Origin: Chara braunii
Lineage: Eukaryota > Streptophyta > Charophyceae > Charales > Characeae
Direction of reading: 5' to 3'
Assembly: GCA_003427395.1 (NCBI GenBank)
Contig: BFEA01000215.1
Coordinates: 2,218,536 to 2,245,244 of the forward strand
Length of the DNA: 26,709 nucleotides
Part shown: one piece after another, positions 1 to 7,804 of the stretch
Position numbering within the stretch: the stretch's first letter is position 1
How the letters are laid out: the number at the start of each line of letters is the position of its first letter
Program-made: the position numbers and the translations under genes
Notes under the pieces: generated by a model
What the model saw: only the letters and a program-made list of their open reading frames with translations
Told to the model about the DNA's origin: nothing
The model's database searches: none

Positions 1-94
1 GGATCAGGATCTGGTGAGCAGAGCCTTTCTGCTCCCCAGATCGCATGTCAGTTCTCCGTTTTGTCTTGTTTGTTTTTTCTTTAAACAGCTCTCG

Positions 95-150
95 TTTTCT
101 CTCTTCAGGCCATGTGGAAAGTTAAGCGTTCTCTCTTCAGGCCATGTGAA
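95..150. repeat. Short tandem duplication
   Basis: The block TCTCTTCAGGCCATGTG occurs twice, about 32 bp apart. The surrounding stretch (1-302) is pyrimidine-rich, and I see no convincing gene in it. Confidence 0.7.
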
Positions 151-302
151 ACGACATCCTGGTGTGTTGCTGTTTGGAAACTTCGCTCGTGCACTGGGAG
201 TGTTTTCTTTCTTCGTTCTTTTCAACTTTCAGCGATTTGATAAAAAATATGAGGACCTCCTTCGATGCTCATCTTTGATTCATCCGTACAGATTGGTGGT
301 GG

Positions 303-484
303 TTGGTCGAATGATTGGTTGATTGATTGACTGAGTGATTGGTTGAGTGATTGGTTGATCACTGATTGATGGACTGCTTGATGGACTGCTTGATTGACCG
401 ATTGATTGGCTGATTGGTGGAGTTATTGGTTAACTGATTGACTGATTGATTTGCTGACGGTTGGTCGATTGATTGGTTGATTGG

Positions 485-520
<36 letters not shown>
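303..520. repeat. TGAT/TTGG tetranucleotide microsatellite
   Basis: About 220 bp of imperfect (TTGA), (TTGG) and (GATT) units, cleanest at 482-520. Any ORF through it encodes only an INQS-type repeat and should not be called a gene. The complementary composition, (CAAT)n, recurs at 1055-1460. Confidence 0.9.
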
Positions 521-522
<2 letters not shown>

Positions 523-532
523 GATCACTGAG

Positions 533-627
533 TAAATCTGAGAAGATAGACACGCATACGCATGTTTGGGGGGGTGGAGAGAGAGAGAGAGAGGAATCTG
601 AGAAGCTAGACACGCATACACAGGAGT

Positions 628-658
<31 letters not shown>

Positions 659-665
659 GAATCTG
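533..665. repeat. Tandem duplication interrupted by GA microsatellites
   Basis: The unit AATCTGAGAAG..TAGACACGCATAC appears at about 535-560 and 595-620. Each copy is followed by a GA run (575-592 and 628-659), and a third unit start (GGAATCTGG) follows at 658. A GA tract appears to have been duplicated with its flank. Confidence 0.8.
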
Positions 666-959
666 GCTTTCATGTTGTGATTTATAGAGGTGGTTAAACA
701 TGTGGCGCAATCATGGGAGGCTGCCTTTGATTGAGAACCCACCATTCATTTCCTTGAATTCAAGAATTTATTGTTTTTGTTCTTGTTATTCTTCTCATTA
801 CTCTGTTTCCCCCCGTTTCCCCTCCGGGTGTTCGATCCCCGGTCTTCTCTCTCTTAGCAGTCTGAGTTGATTCTGTGCCTGTGATGCATCTGCCACACAC
901 TAGCAGACATGTACGGTCGCCTTTACATTCATCAACTTTCTCACACTTTTACTGGATTC

Positions 960-1049
960 TGTCACTGACTCTCTCGCTCACGCACTCACTCACTCGCTCA
1001 CTCACTCACTCACTCGCTCGCTCACTCACTCACTCGCTCGCTCACTCAG
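960..1049. repeat. CTCA/CTCG tetranucleotide microsatellite
   Basis: Imperfect (CTCA)n with CTCG variants. It is open in all frames only because of its repeat composition. Confidence 0.9.
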
Positions 1050-1054
1050 TTCAA

Positions 1055-1460
1055 ACCAGTCAGTCAATCCATCAGTCAATTAATGGATTAATCAACCAAT
1101 CCATCAATCCGTTTAATCAACCAATCAACCAATCGCTCAATCAATCATTTAATCGATGAATCAAAAAATATATAGTCAATCAATCAATCGATTTTTCAAT
1201 CAATCAATTGATGAATCAAACAATATCAGTCAATCAATCAATTGGTTGTTCACTCAATCAACCTATCAATTCATCGATTCATCAATTGATCAATCAATCA
1301 ATGAAGGGCAAACTTCACGCCCAGGAAGGGGGCACATGCAGTCTACAGAAACAGGCCTGGCATCTGCTCAGTCAATTAGTCAATCATTCAATCTATATCA
1401 AGTCATGCTCCATAAAGTAGATAAATCAATCAATCTGTCTAATGAATTGATAGATTGAAT
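1055..1460. repeat. CAAT/CAAC tetranucleotide microsatellite block
   Basis: Imperfect (TCAA), (CCAA) and (CAAT) units, interrupted at about 1305-1370 by non-repeat sequence. The composition is that of the opposite strand of 303-520, so the two blocks form a long, loose inverted repeat. Confidence 0.85.
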
Positions 1461-1524
1461 TTTGTAAGGGGCCTGCCTGCTCGATGACACTCGTAGTAGT
1501 GTTGACAAGCCTGACCGTCTGTAG

Positions 1525-1612
1525 CATGGAGATGCAGATTATGTATCAAGCTCTGCGTTCACGGGGCAGATTCAGATTATGTACCAAGCTGCCTTCAGGA
1601 TGCAGATGCGGG
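1525..1612. repeat. Imperfect tandem duplication
   Basis: CAGATTATGTATCAAGCT is followed by CAGATTATGTACCAAGCT about 39 bp later, with diverged flanks. Confidence 0.6.
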
Positions 1613-1674
1613 TTGTTTTTTCTTTTGTGGTAGGCTTCGAATGTTTGCAATTTTGGTGTGGAAGTTTTCCCATC

Positions 1675-1678
<4 letters not shown>

Positions 1679-1715
<37 letters not shown>

Positions 1716-1765
1716 CCCTCTCTCTCCCCCCTCTCTCTCTTTCCCCCCTCTCTCTCTTTCTCTCT
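1679..1765. repeat. CT-rich microsatellite
   Basis: A (CT)n run followed by CCCCCCTCTCTCT-type repeats. A second CT run lies at 1990-2028. These are strand-asymmetric pyrimidine tracts, and the stretch 1460-2165 contains no convincing gene. Confidence 0.9.
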
Positions 1766-1989
1766 TTTCCTCGCTTGCCCACGAAAAAAAAAATCTAGCT
1801 CTTGCTCTCACTCACGGAAAAGAAGAAAGAAATAATGCTACATGCGTTATCTAGGGAGTGTTTGTTCACATTGGTGGTGTTCATTTCCCTTCATGCCTTT
1901 CCCTGCATAGCTATTAATAGCCATAGATTGCTGGAGCACTGCATACCTTCCCTCCCGAGGATCTTGCTTTACATTTGAAAAGAATATAA

Positions 1990-2027
<38 letters not shown>

Positions 2028-2222
2028 AGAGGGAGGGGGTGGCGGGGGTATAAGCCACCAGGTAGGGAGTGGGGCTAGTGATACTGTGACTGGTGCACAT
2101 GGAGGCCGGCTTGGGCTACATGAAGGCCAACTTTCATCTCTCTCTCTTTCTCTTTTCTGTGTGAGGGGAACACCACCAGTACATGGCAGGCCTGGAGACA
2201 CTTTTGTGGATTGGATGCCGTG

Positions 2223-2318
2223 ATCTCTGGACTGGACTGGATGCCGTCATCCTTGCACAGGGGCCATGCTAATCTTCTCTGTATCATTCCAATTTTGACG
2301 GATGTCCCGAAGAGCATC
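2223..2318 (-). ncRNA. U6 snRNA-like copy, probable retropseudogene
   Basis: U6 snRNA is the catalytic-core snRNA of the spliceosome. Read on the minus strand from 2315, the sequence has the U6 5' stem-loop (CTCTTCGGGACATCC), then AAAATTGGAATGATACAGAGA with the invariant ACAGAGA box (about 2283-2277). This is followed by AGATTAGCATGGCCCCTG and CAAGGATGAC, ending at 2246. The match to known U6 is almost perfect across this core. It then diverges: the usual 3' part after GGATGAC is missing and there is no T-run terminator. The segment is flanked by a 12-bp direct repeat (ATCTCTGGACTG on the plus strand, 2223-2234 and 2316-2327), and no TATA-like element is seen 25-35 bp upstream. These signs favour a 3'-truncated retrocopy over an expressed gene. 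That it derives from U6 is near certain; its function is not. Confidence 0.9.
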
Positions 2319-2407
2319 TCTGGACTGCTGGTAGCTGGAGTAGTGCTGCCGTTCCCCCCCTCCCCCGCCTCCTTTTCTCGAGGGGCCTGCTGGAGAAAAT
2401 AAGGCTG

Positions 2408-2450
2408 GAGGCTTTTTTTTTTTCTTTTTTTTTTTTTNTTTTCTTTTTCT
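2408..2450. repeat. Poly-T tract with an ambiguous base
   Basis: A long T-run with scattered C and one N at 2438. It is either a polypyrimidine tract in front of the exon candidate at 2463 or the poly-A tail of a minus-strand retrocopy. Its length is uncertain because of the N. Confidence 0.8.
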
Positions 2451-2462
2451 TTAACGTTAAAG

Positions 2463-2572
2463 TCACATTCCATTACTTCAATGTCAACAGAGGCTGGGAA
2501 CCGTACATAACCCCAGAACTTGACTGGATTCACTGGGAGCATTATCCAGCTGAGCTTAAGCCTGGACGCTTT
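2463..2572 (+). CDS. Candidate internal exon, unknown protein
   Basis: No ATG is present, so this would be an internal exon. Downstream of a pyrimidine tract and the AG at 2461-2462, the frame with codon ACA at 2465 reads a strongly protein-like peptide containing TFHYFNVN, RGWEPYITPELDWIHW and HYPAELKPGRF. It is rich in aromatic, proline and acidic residues, which is unusual for noncoding DNA here. A possible GC-type donor (GCAAGC, 2573) is followed by a T-rich tract and TTTTTAG (2614), which would give a 42-nt intron. Otherwise the frame simply reads on to the TAG at 2612-2614. I do not recognise the family. A family B repeat begins immediately downstream, so the exon may be a remnant. The complementary strand is also open but encodes a less protein-like peptide. 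Confidence 0.35.
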
Positions 2573-2614
2573 GCAAGCATGCTTTTTTTTGTTTTCCCTC
2601 TTACTTCTTTTTAG

Positions 2615-2999
2615 ATCACCAACCACTACTTTCCATAGGCAAACTCGTGGAACAAATGTGTCTGCTACCGCAATCTTCGCGAGCTCGGCCTCCCAGAGCT
2701 CTGTTGTTGGTGACGCGACCAAACAAGAAAGGAACGAGTCGTGCATCTGTTCGGTTTGAATGATCAAAACCGCAATCTTTACGAGGAGCTCTTTTGCTGG
2801 TGACGTGATAGAAAAGAAAGGAACGAGCCCTGCATCTGTTCGGTTTCAACGATAAAAAAAGAAAGGAACGAGCCCTTCATCTGTTCGGTTTCGACTTGGT
2901 GTGCGAAAAAGAAAATAGACGAGCGTGCATTCGTTTTCAGCTTGGCGTGCAGCACGAATCCGCCACAGGAAAAGAGGCTCAGAGCTAGTGGTGGTTAAA
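2615..2999. mobile_element. Family B TIR element with internal tandem repeats
   Basis: The left end (CACCAACCACTAC, then ATAGGCAAACTCG) and the right end (GGCGTGCAGCACGAATCCGC..AGTGGTGGTTAAA) both align with the copy at 3118-3346 in the same order. Inside, a unit carrying GAAAGGAACGAGCCCTGCAT and CTGTTCGGTTT is repeated about 2.5 times (2669-2899), which makes this copy longer. No coding capacity is seen. Called as a MITE-like non-autonomous element. Confidence 0.65.
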
Positions 3000-3117
3000 A
3001 AAAAGAACTGTTCAGAACAGAACAGATAGCACATTTGATCGTTTAGCGAAAGGGTCGAGAATGGCACAAACGGTGACAAACCCTTTTTTTTTCCCGTTTT
3101 TTCCCCTTCCTTCTGAA

Positions 3118-3346
3118 AGCCACCAGTACGTTGCCTAGGCAAACTTGAGAAATGTAGTTGTGCCAATCTGGGTTCTTTGGATGAACAGTGCTACCTGACC
3201 AAAATGGTTGGCGGCACCGGGCAGAAATGAAAAACATGCGTGGGCAGAAACAAAAAACGTGTGCTGCTTGCAGTTCATTTTTCTTCGGCGTGCAGTGCAA
3301 ATCCGCGTCAGGAAAGAAGGGCTTGGACGCAGTGGTGGTTTAACCT
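3118..3346. mobile_element. Family B TIR element, near-complete copy
   Basis: It begins GCCACCAGTACGTTGCCTAG and ends GCAGTGGTGGTTTAACC, so the ends are short inverted repeats of the form AAACCACCAGTAC. On its minus strand it holds the family core CATTTTGGTC..GTAGCACTGTTCATCC, which recurs at 8925-8960, 12550-12580 and 22430-22455. Confidence 0.7.
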
Positions 3347-3459
3347 CTTTCTTGCTTTCGCGTCGTTCGGTGTTGTGAATTTATATGGAGGAAGGCAGGC
3401 TGTCTATCGAATATCTGCATCTGCTCTTTCATCCTTGGCCGGATGAAAGAACCGCTACT

Positions 3460-3572
3460 ACTGTCTTTCCCCGAATGCAATTTACCGTAATCATGAATGT
3501 ATACAAGCTATATTTCCAGTCTGATACAGTCATGATGAGGGTGTGTTGTGTTCAGGGGAGGAAGACGGTAAC
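3460..3572. mobile_element. Family A hairpin MITE
   Basis: A roughly 105-bp near-palindrome. The left end CTGTCTTTCCCCGAATGCAA faces the right end TTGTGTTCAGGGGAGGAAGA, and inside, GTAATCATGAATGTATACA faces CAGTCATGATGAGGG. The loop region contains TATATTTCCAGTCTG. Other copies are at 3855, 4528, 6046, 6922 and 16529. Confidence 0.8.
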
Positions 3573-3627
3573 ACAAGGTGTACATTTCTTTTGTCACATT
3601 GCGAGAACAAAAATAATTAGAAAAAGA

Positions 3628-3682
3628 GCGAATGAACGAATGAAGGAACGAACGAACGAAAGAAAGAAAGAAAGAATTGAAT
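3628..3682. repeat. GAAC/GAAT/GAAA tetranucleotide microsatellite
   Basis: Imperfect GAAN units (GAACGAACGAAAGAAAGAAA). No gene is visible in 3573-3855; the ORFs there run through this repeat and the adjoining MITE. Confidence 0.85.
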
Positions 3683-3854
3683 TGAGGATTTGAGAATGCA
3701 TGCTCAGCAGACGTTACGACTGCTTTTGTTCATTGCATTTGGCCAAATTACAGCCACGCGCAACTGACGTGTTGTACGCAGTATGTGTAGCATGGCGTGG
3801 TCGTATGAACAATATCTTTGTTATTTTGTGTCGTGAGGGAGGTAGTACCTTTGT

Positions 3855-3965
3855 CACCCAGTTTCCTCGGAGCAGATCGGAATGCTCTGATTATGAATGT
3901 ATACAAGCTACTTTTCTGGTTGGGTGCAGTCATGATGAGGTGCATTGTGTCTGGGAAAGTGTACC
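3855..3965. mobile_element. Family A hairpin MITE, diverged copy
   Basis: Contains the family core ATTATGAATGTATACAAGCT and CAGTCATGATGAGGTGCATT. The outer arms (CCCAGTTTCC and GGGAAAGTGTACC) are diverged but still roughly inverted. Confidence 0.65.
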
Positions 3966-4055
3966 TTTGGGTGGCGATGTCCTTCTCACGTGTTCTTTGT
4001 GTCTGAGCGTTGTACTCCTGGGGTGAGGGAAAAGGGGAAAGTGTCTTTTTTCTGT

Positions 4056-4063
4056 TCCTTTTT

Positions 4064-4112
<49 letters not shown>

Positions 4113-4157
4113 TTTTTTTTTTTTTTTTTTTTGTGGGGGGGGGGGGGGGGGGGGGGT
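4056..4157. repeat. Homopolymer block G45-T22-GT-G22
   Basis: Runs of G (4066-4110), T (4111-4132) and G again (4135-4156). The plus strand could form a G-quadruplex. Run lengths are likely to be affected by sequencing or assembly error. ORFs rich in G and F across it are artefacts. Confidence 0.85.
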
Positions 4158-4315
4158 GGAGTGTCGCTGGAGCGGGAAGTGGGTTATTTTTTTATTTATG
4201 TATAATATTAGAATGGAATTCTTGTAAATTATGTCGTAGGTGGGGTTGTGGTGTGAACAAGGTCGACATGTAATGAAGGAGCCAGCTGGGGAACGGTAAA
4301 AAAGGGATGCTTTAT

Positions 4316-4485
4316 CCAGCGCATGTGTCTGAATGGTATATCCATGAACCTGACCTGAGTTCGAATCCCGAGGGAGTCGGATGATTCAAAATTTTTAAGC
4401 TGCGAATCGCTTCGTGCTGGTCAGTTGGATGATAATACCTCAAGGCCGTCGACCTTTAAAGAAAAAGGAGAATAAAAAAGGGGAA
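4316..4485 (+). repeat. tRNA-derived SINE copy
   Basis: The head has an A-box-like TGTCTGAATGG (4325) and a near-perfect B box GAGTTCGAATCCC (4357). The tail runs to CGACCTTTAAAGAAAAAGG and an A-rich end. The T-arm bases do not pair, so this is not a tRNA gene. The head is shared with copies at 6332, 6471, 11870 and 24522 and on the minus strand at 14455. Confidence 0.7.
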
Positions 4486-4527
4486 CCAAAAGGTGTACTA
4501 CTGTTCTACGTGCTTACTTCATCTTCC

Positions 4528-4645
4528 CTACTTTCCCAGAACACAATGGACCCTCATTATGACTGTATCAGACCGGAAATATAGCTTGTATACATTCATG
4601 ATAAGGATGCATTGCGTAAAAAAAGGGCGAAGACGGTAGTATTTC
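4528..4645. mobile_element. Family A hairpin MITE, inverted orientation
   Basis: Arms CCAGAACACAATGGACCCTC and GGATGCATTGCGT enclose TCATTATGACTGTATCAGAC and GTATACATTCATGATAAGG. It ends GCGAAGACGGTAG. Relative to the copy at 3460, the central loop is reversed. Confidence 0.75.
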
Positions 4646-4828
4646 TCGTCTTGAATCCAGCCATGTATCTTGGTCAGATTCATCAAAGAAAGTCCTGCCT
4701 CGTTGCCCAGAGCAAAAAAGAAAATCCTGCCTTGATCTCCAGAGGAAAACTCCGTGCAGTTTTATCCGAATAACAGTTCCTCTGGTGCTTTTTTTAAAAG
4801 GACTCCTGGGTGGAGGTCTCACCAGGAG

Positions 4829-4954
4829 AGAGGATTGGATTCAACACATGGATCTGGACGTGTTTGTGGAAAGGTGCAGAGAATCGAGATTGAACTGTGT
4901 TTCTGCACCTGTGCGTAAAATATGTCCACATTCAGGAGCGTAATCCAATCCTCT
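4829..4954. mobile_element. MITE-like element with AGAGGATTGGATT ends
   Basis: Perfect 13-bp terminal inverted repeats (AGAGGATTGGATT at 4829-4841, AATCCAATCCTCT at 4942-4954) bound 126 bp. Inverted similarity continues inward (GGATCTGGACGTG facing ATGTCCACATT; GGTGCAGA facing TCTGCACC). Only one copy was seen here. No target-site duplication is obvious and there is no coding capacity. Confidence 0.7.
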
Positions 4955-5104
4955 TTAGTAGTAGGACCCCGCCCCTGTAGATTGTTGCAGAGGGCCATAG
5001 CTTTCCTTACCTCACACTAGCCATCTACCTACCCTTTTTTTTTTTCCCCTACCTACCCTTATCTAGTATGGGTCTATGAGGTAGATTTCCCTTTTATCTT
5101 CTGC
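4955..5104. other. No gene seen
   Basis: Contains a CTACCTACC-type pyrimidine stretch with a T-run (5034-5045). Nothing coding or structural can be supported. Confidence 0.5.
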
Positions 5105-5500
5105 ACTAGGCCGATGGGAAGGAAGCTATTGTAAGGGTTATGGGTTGCAGACTGTACCTATGGGACACTTTCCTCCCTGATCTCAGTCCGATGGGAAGCA
5201 AGCTATTATAAGGGTTATGGGTTGCAGACTATGTACCTATGGGCCGCTTTCCTCTCCGATCTCTGTCCGATGGGAAGCAAGCTATTAGTAAGCTATTGTA
5301 AGTGTTATGGATTGCAGGCCGTGCCTATGGGACGCTTTCCTCCCTGATCTCAGTCCGATGGGAAGCAAGCTATTATAAGGGTTATGGGTTGCAGGGCGCT
5401 TTCCTCTTCGATCTCTGTCCGATGGGAAGCAAGCTATTGTAAGGGTTATGGGTTGCAGACTATGTACCTATGGGACGCTTTCCTCCCCGATCTCCCACCC
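5105..5500. repeat. Minisatellite, five units of about 64-88 bp
   Basis: Units begin at CGATGGGAAG (5112, 5189, 5268, 5356, 5420). Each contains AAGCTATTRTAAGGGTTATG and GGGTTGCAG, then CCTATGGG, CGCTTTCCTC and CCGATCTC. Units differ by small indels, and the third carries an extra copy of the TAGTAAGCTATT portion. No conserved frame, so noncoding. Confidence 0.9.
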
Positions 5501-5720
5501 TACGTATCCCCTCGGGGTTGAGCTGTCCCAGTTGAGCCTATCCCCTCAGGGTTGAGTCGAACCCCTAGCGCGGATGCACAGTCTTACTAGGGGGGTTTAA
5601 CTGTTTATTTTGGGCTCGCTCGGTTGAGCCTATCCCCTCAGTGTTGAAATTAGCCCCTAGCGCGGATGCACAGTCTTACTGGGTGGGTGCGAACTGTCTA
5701 TCGCAGGTAGCGAGCCCGAA
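5500..5720. repeat. Two-copy tandem repeat with inverted GGGCTCGCT arms
   Basis: The blocks GTTGAGCCTATCCCCTCAG and CCCCTAGCGCGGATGCACAG recur at 5531 and 5623 (period 92). GGGCTCGCT (about 5612) is inverted as AGCGAGCCC (about 5707). On the minus strand GGGGTTCGACTC resembles a Pol III B box, but no A box was found. Confidence 0.75.
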
Positions 5721-5928
5721 GTATGAGGCAGGGGACTGTGGGGAGCTGAATGGATGCCATGGGGAACCGAACCCACGACCTTTCCTTTTATTTGGTGGAA
5801 GATGTAAGGGTAATACCTTTGAATTTCATGGATTCAGGGGTATTAAAGACCCACCCTTAGCCGCCAAACTGGAATATGACTGCAGGGTATTTTGTTTGGG
5901 GAAATAGGTTAGTGCGAGGAAGGCCTAG

Positions 5929-6018
5929 GTGCAGCTGTCACTGCCTGTCAGCCCTTCTCGACCCTCATTGGAGTTTGCACATCCGCAAGAAATGTCTTGG
6001 ACTGATTCTGGCCATAAT
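5929..6018 (+). CDS. Weak candidate exon
   Basis: From GCCTAG (5923-5928) to the donor AAT|GTGAGT (6019), one frame is open and reads VQLSLPVSPSRPSLEF and HPQEMSWTDSGHN. An in-frame TAG immediately upstream fits an exon starting at an acceptor. No family is recognised, codon usage is not distinctive, and a family A MITE begins 28 bp downstream. It may be chance; the splice signals and open frame are the only support. Confidence 0.18.
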
Positions 6019-6045
6019 GTGAGTCAGATATGAGCAGGGAAGTCC

Positions 6046-6154
6046 TACCTTCTTCCCTCGAATACATCATACGGTCATTACAGCTCTATTGAGACTGATA
6101 GATACCCCAAATACAGCTATAATGACAGTACGTTCTATTCGGGGAAAGAAGGCA
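6046..6154. mobile_element. Family A-related hairpin MITE
   Basis: Arms CTACCTTCTTCCCTCGAATA and TATTCGGGGAAAGAAGGCAG are inverted. Inside, GGTCATTACAGCTCTATT faces ATACAGCTATAATGACAG. About 45 bp per arm with a short loop make the whole element a single hairpin. The outer ends match family A; the inner part is diverged. Confidence 0.8.
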
Positions 6155-6331
6155 GTGTGAGAATGCATTGAGTGCAGTGGAGAATCCTCCTTTGGACCCC
6201 TTTTCAGTAAGCAGTGTGCAATCATCAGGAAGTCACTTTAGAGAGGAAAAAATAGCAAGTAGGGCTTTTTTTTTTTTTAGTAAGGGTGCTATGTTTTTTT
6301 TCCATTAAGGGTTCAATACACCCCCTATTCA

Positions 6332-6465
6332 ACCCGGTCTTGTGGCTGAATGATGCGTGCGTGTAGTCGTACGAAGAAAAATGCATCAGGAGTTCGAATC
6401 CTGCGGCAGAGAGTCGTATTAGGGTTTAGGGTTATCTGCCATTTTTTATGAATAGAAAAACACTC
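6332..6465 (+). repeat. tRNA-derived SINE copy
   Basis: A box TGTGGCTGAATGATG (6341) and B box GGAGTTCGAATCC (6389), with tail GAGTCGTATTAGGG. Head similarity to the copy at 4316 and the A-to-B spacing support a Pol III-type SINE. Confidence 0.65.
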
Positions 6466-6470
6466 CCACG

Positions 6471-6610
6471 CAACTCGGCCTGCGGCTGAATGGTGCACAG
6501 ACCGGTACTAGATTGGGATAGATAAACGGGTCGGGAGCTTGAACCCTGATGGATATGAGATAAGTATGTAATAACGACCTGGTTCGGACTTTCTTGGCAG
6601 GATGATAGCA
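6471..6610 (+). repeat. tRNA-derived SINE copy, degenerate B box
   Basis: Starts CTCGGCCTGCGGCTGAATGG, with a degenerate B box GGAGCTTGAACCC (6535), then GATGGATATGAGATAAG. It lies directly after the previous SINE in the same orientation. Confidence 0.55.
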
Positions 6611-6921
6611 TCAGCGGTGCCTGGCTGTAAGAGTTGTTATCAAGGCAGTAGGCTTTTAGGCAAAGGGCACCCTTGGACCAGGAATTTTTCTGGATGTACA
6701 TGATGACAATCAGGGTCAGATTCACTTTTTGATTCCCTCGAGTGAGGGTTTTAAGTTTGGAGAGAGAATGAGGTGGTTTCCCTTGAAGGGTACGGATCAG
6801 TGCATGGGTAGCATCTTTATTTTAAAATTTTGGAAAAAAACAGAATCTCCTTGTGATTGCCACCGGATGCATCCAGGGAAGTAAGTCTTTATCTAAGTAT
6901 ATACCCTGATGTCATACTCAC

Positions 6922-7085
6922 ACTTCCATGTTCCCCCGAATATCATGCACCTCATCATGATTGTGTATGGTCAGAAATATAGCCTGTATACATTCGTGGT
7001 CAGGTTGCACCCTCATCATGATTGTATCTGGTCAGAAATGTAGCCTGTATGCATTCGTGGTCAGGGTGTGGGCATCTCGGTAGGA
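6922..7085. mobile_element. Family A MITE with internal duplication
   Basis: The left arm is TTCCCCCGAATATCATGCAC. The centre CCTCATCATGATTGT..GTCAGAAAT..TAGCCTGTAT..CATTCGTGGTCAGG is present twice in tandem (6949-7005 and 7011-7066), so the copy is longer than its relatives. Confidence 0.75.
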
Positions 7086-7178
7086 CTTTCTGGAGGGCAA
7101 TTGTAACGGAGGCGGCAAAGTTTATTTGGAAAAATGCCCGTGTCAGTACGCAGGTATTTCTAGGGCGGTTTTCTACAG

Positions 7179-7320
7179 CCATCCTCATCCACCCCTGTGG
7201 GGTGTGCGTCACCTTGCACTCCCCCAGCTATGTGGCTATCAGAATGTACCTGACCATGTTCAGCATCCAGGCACATGAGAGTGCACCTGGCTTCCTGCCC
7301 TCCACATGCCTTGTAACAGG
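7179..7320 (+). CDS. Candidate exon, unknown protein
   Basis: A convincing acceptor, GGTTTTCTACAG, ends at 7178. The next stretch reads ILIHPCGVCVTLHSPSY and VAIRMYLTMFSIQAHES. Third codon positions are mostly G or C (ATC CTC ATC CAC CCC ... ATG TTC AGC ATC CAG), unlike the surrounding noncoding DNA. This bias fades after about 7330, so the exon may end near 7310-7330, but no strong donor was found there. The frame stays open to a TAA at 7394-7396 and, upstream, through part of a family A MITE, which is unlikely to be coding. Product unknown. The minus strand is also open, so the call rests on the codon bias and the acceptor. Confidence 0.3.
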
Positions 7321-7622
7321 ATGGCTGCTCTTGACGCCACCTTTTGGTTGTAATTTGGTTGATCATTGGGCCTTGCTCGCCTGCAAAATGTTCTAAAAGC
7401 ATGTGGAGACGACAGTTGTCCTAATACATCCAAAAAACTTTCTGTCAGTCAGAATGTAGCTCGTCCTTTTGCTATTATTTGCTATTTTTGCCTAAACCAG
7501 CAGTCCGTAGAGAGCCAAGCAATGCCGGGAAAGAATCATTGATGTAGAGTAGGTTTCCCTGTGTCAAGGAAGGAAGAATAGTTGGAAAAAAAAGATTGCT
7601 TGCAAAAGCGAAAGCTATGCTA

Positions 7623-7634
7623 CCGGATATCCGG
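7623..7634. other. Perfect 12-bp palindrome
   Basis: CCGGATATCCGG, followed by CCCGGGT at about 7647. Function unknown. Confidence 0.6.
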
Positions 7635-7698
7635 GACCCGCACACCCGGGTTGTGGATGTTGTGAAGCAGAGTTGTCTTGAATCCCAGTCGTTTAGAT

Positions 7699-7731
7699 GG
7701 CTGATTAGGAGGCGCGGCGTCTAATCTGACC
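7699..7731. other. Hairpin (GATTAG/CTAATC arms)
   Basis: GGCTGATTAG and CTAATCTGACC are inverted around GAGGCGCGGCGT. This is a stable stem outside any element recognised here. Confidence 0.55.
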
Positions 7732-7804
7732 TGACTATGCTCGGCCGGCCCACCCCAAGGAATAATCTTGAGGGCAGTTTACGTATGTTTTATAAAAACA
7801 AAAC

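Noticed and set aside
815-850. Possible tRNA T-arm (GGGTGTTCGATCCCCGG)
   Set aside because: No A box, D arm or anticodon arm at a suitable distance.
359-1458. INQS-repeat proteins on both strands
   Set aside because: They are direct translations of tetranucleotide microsatellites.
2075-2767. 230-codon minus-strand open frame
   Set aside because: It crosses the U6 copy, an N base, poly-T and family B sequence. The plus-strand exon candidate at 2463-2572 explains the protein-like part better.
3195-3210. CCATTTTGGTC resembling the dinoflagellate spliced leader (also at 12550 and 22430)
   Set aside because: It is the conserved core of family B. The rest of the leader sequence is absent in every copy.
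6418-6435. TTAGGGTTTAGGGTT, a plant/alga-type telomere repeat
   Set aside because: Only about two units, inside a SINE tail; too short to be an interstitial telomere array.
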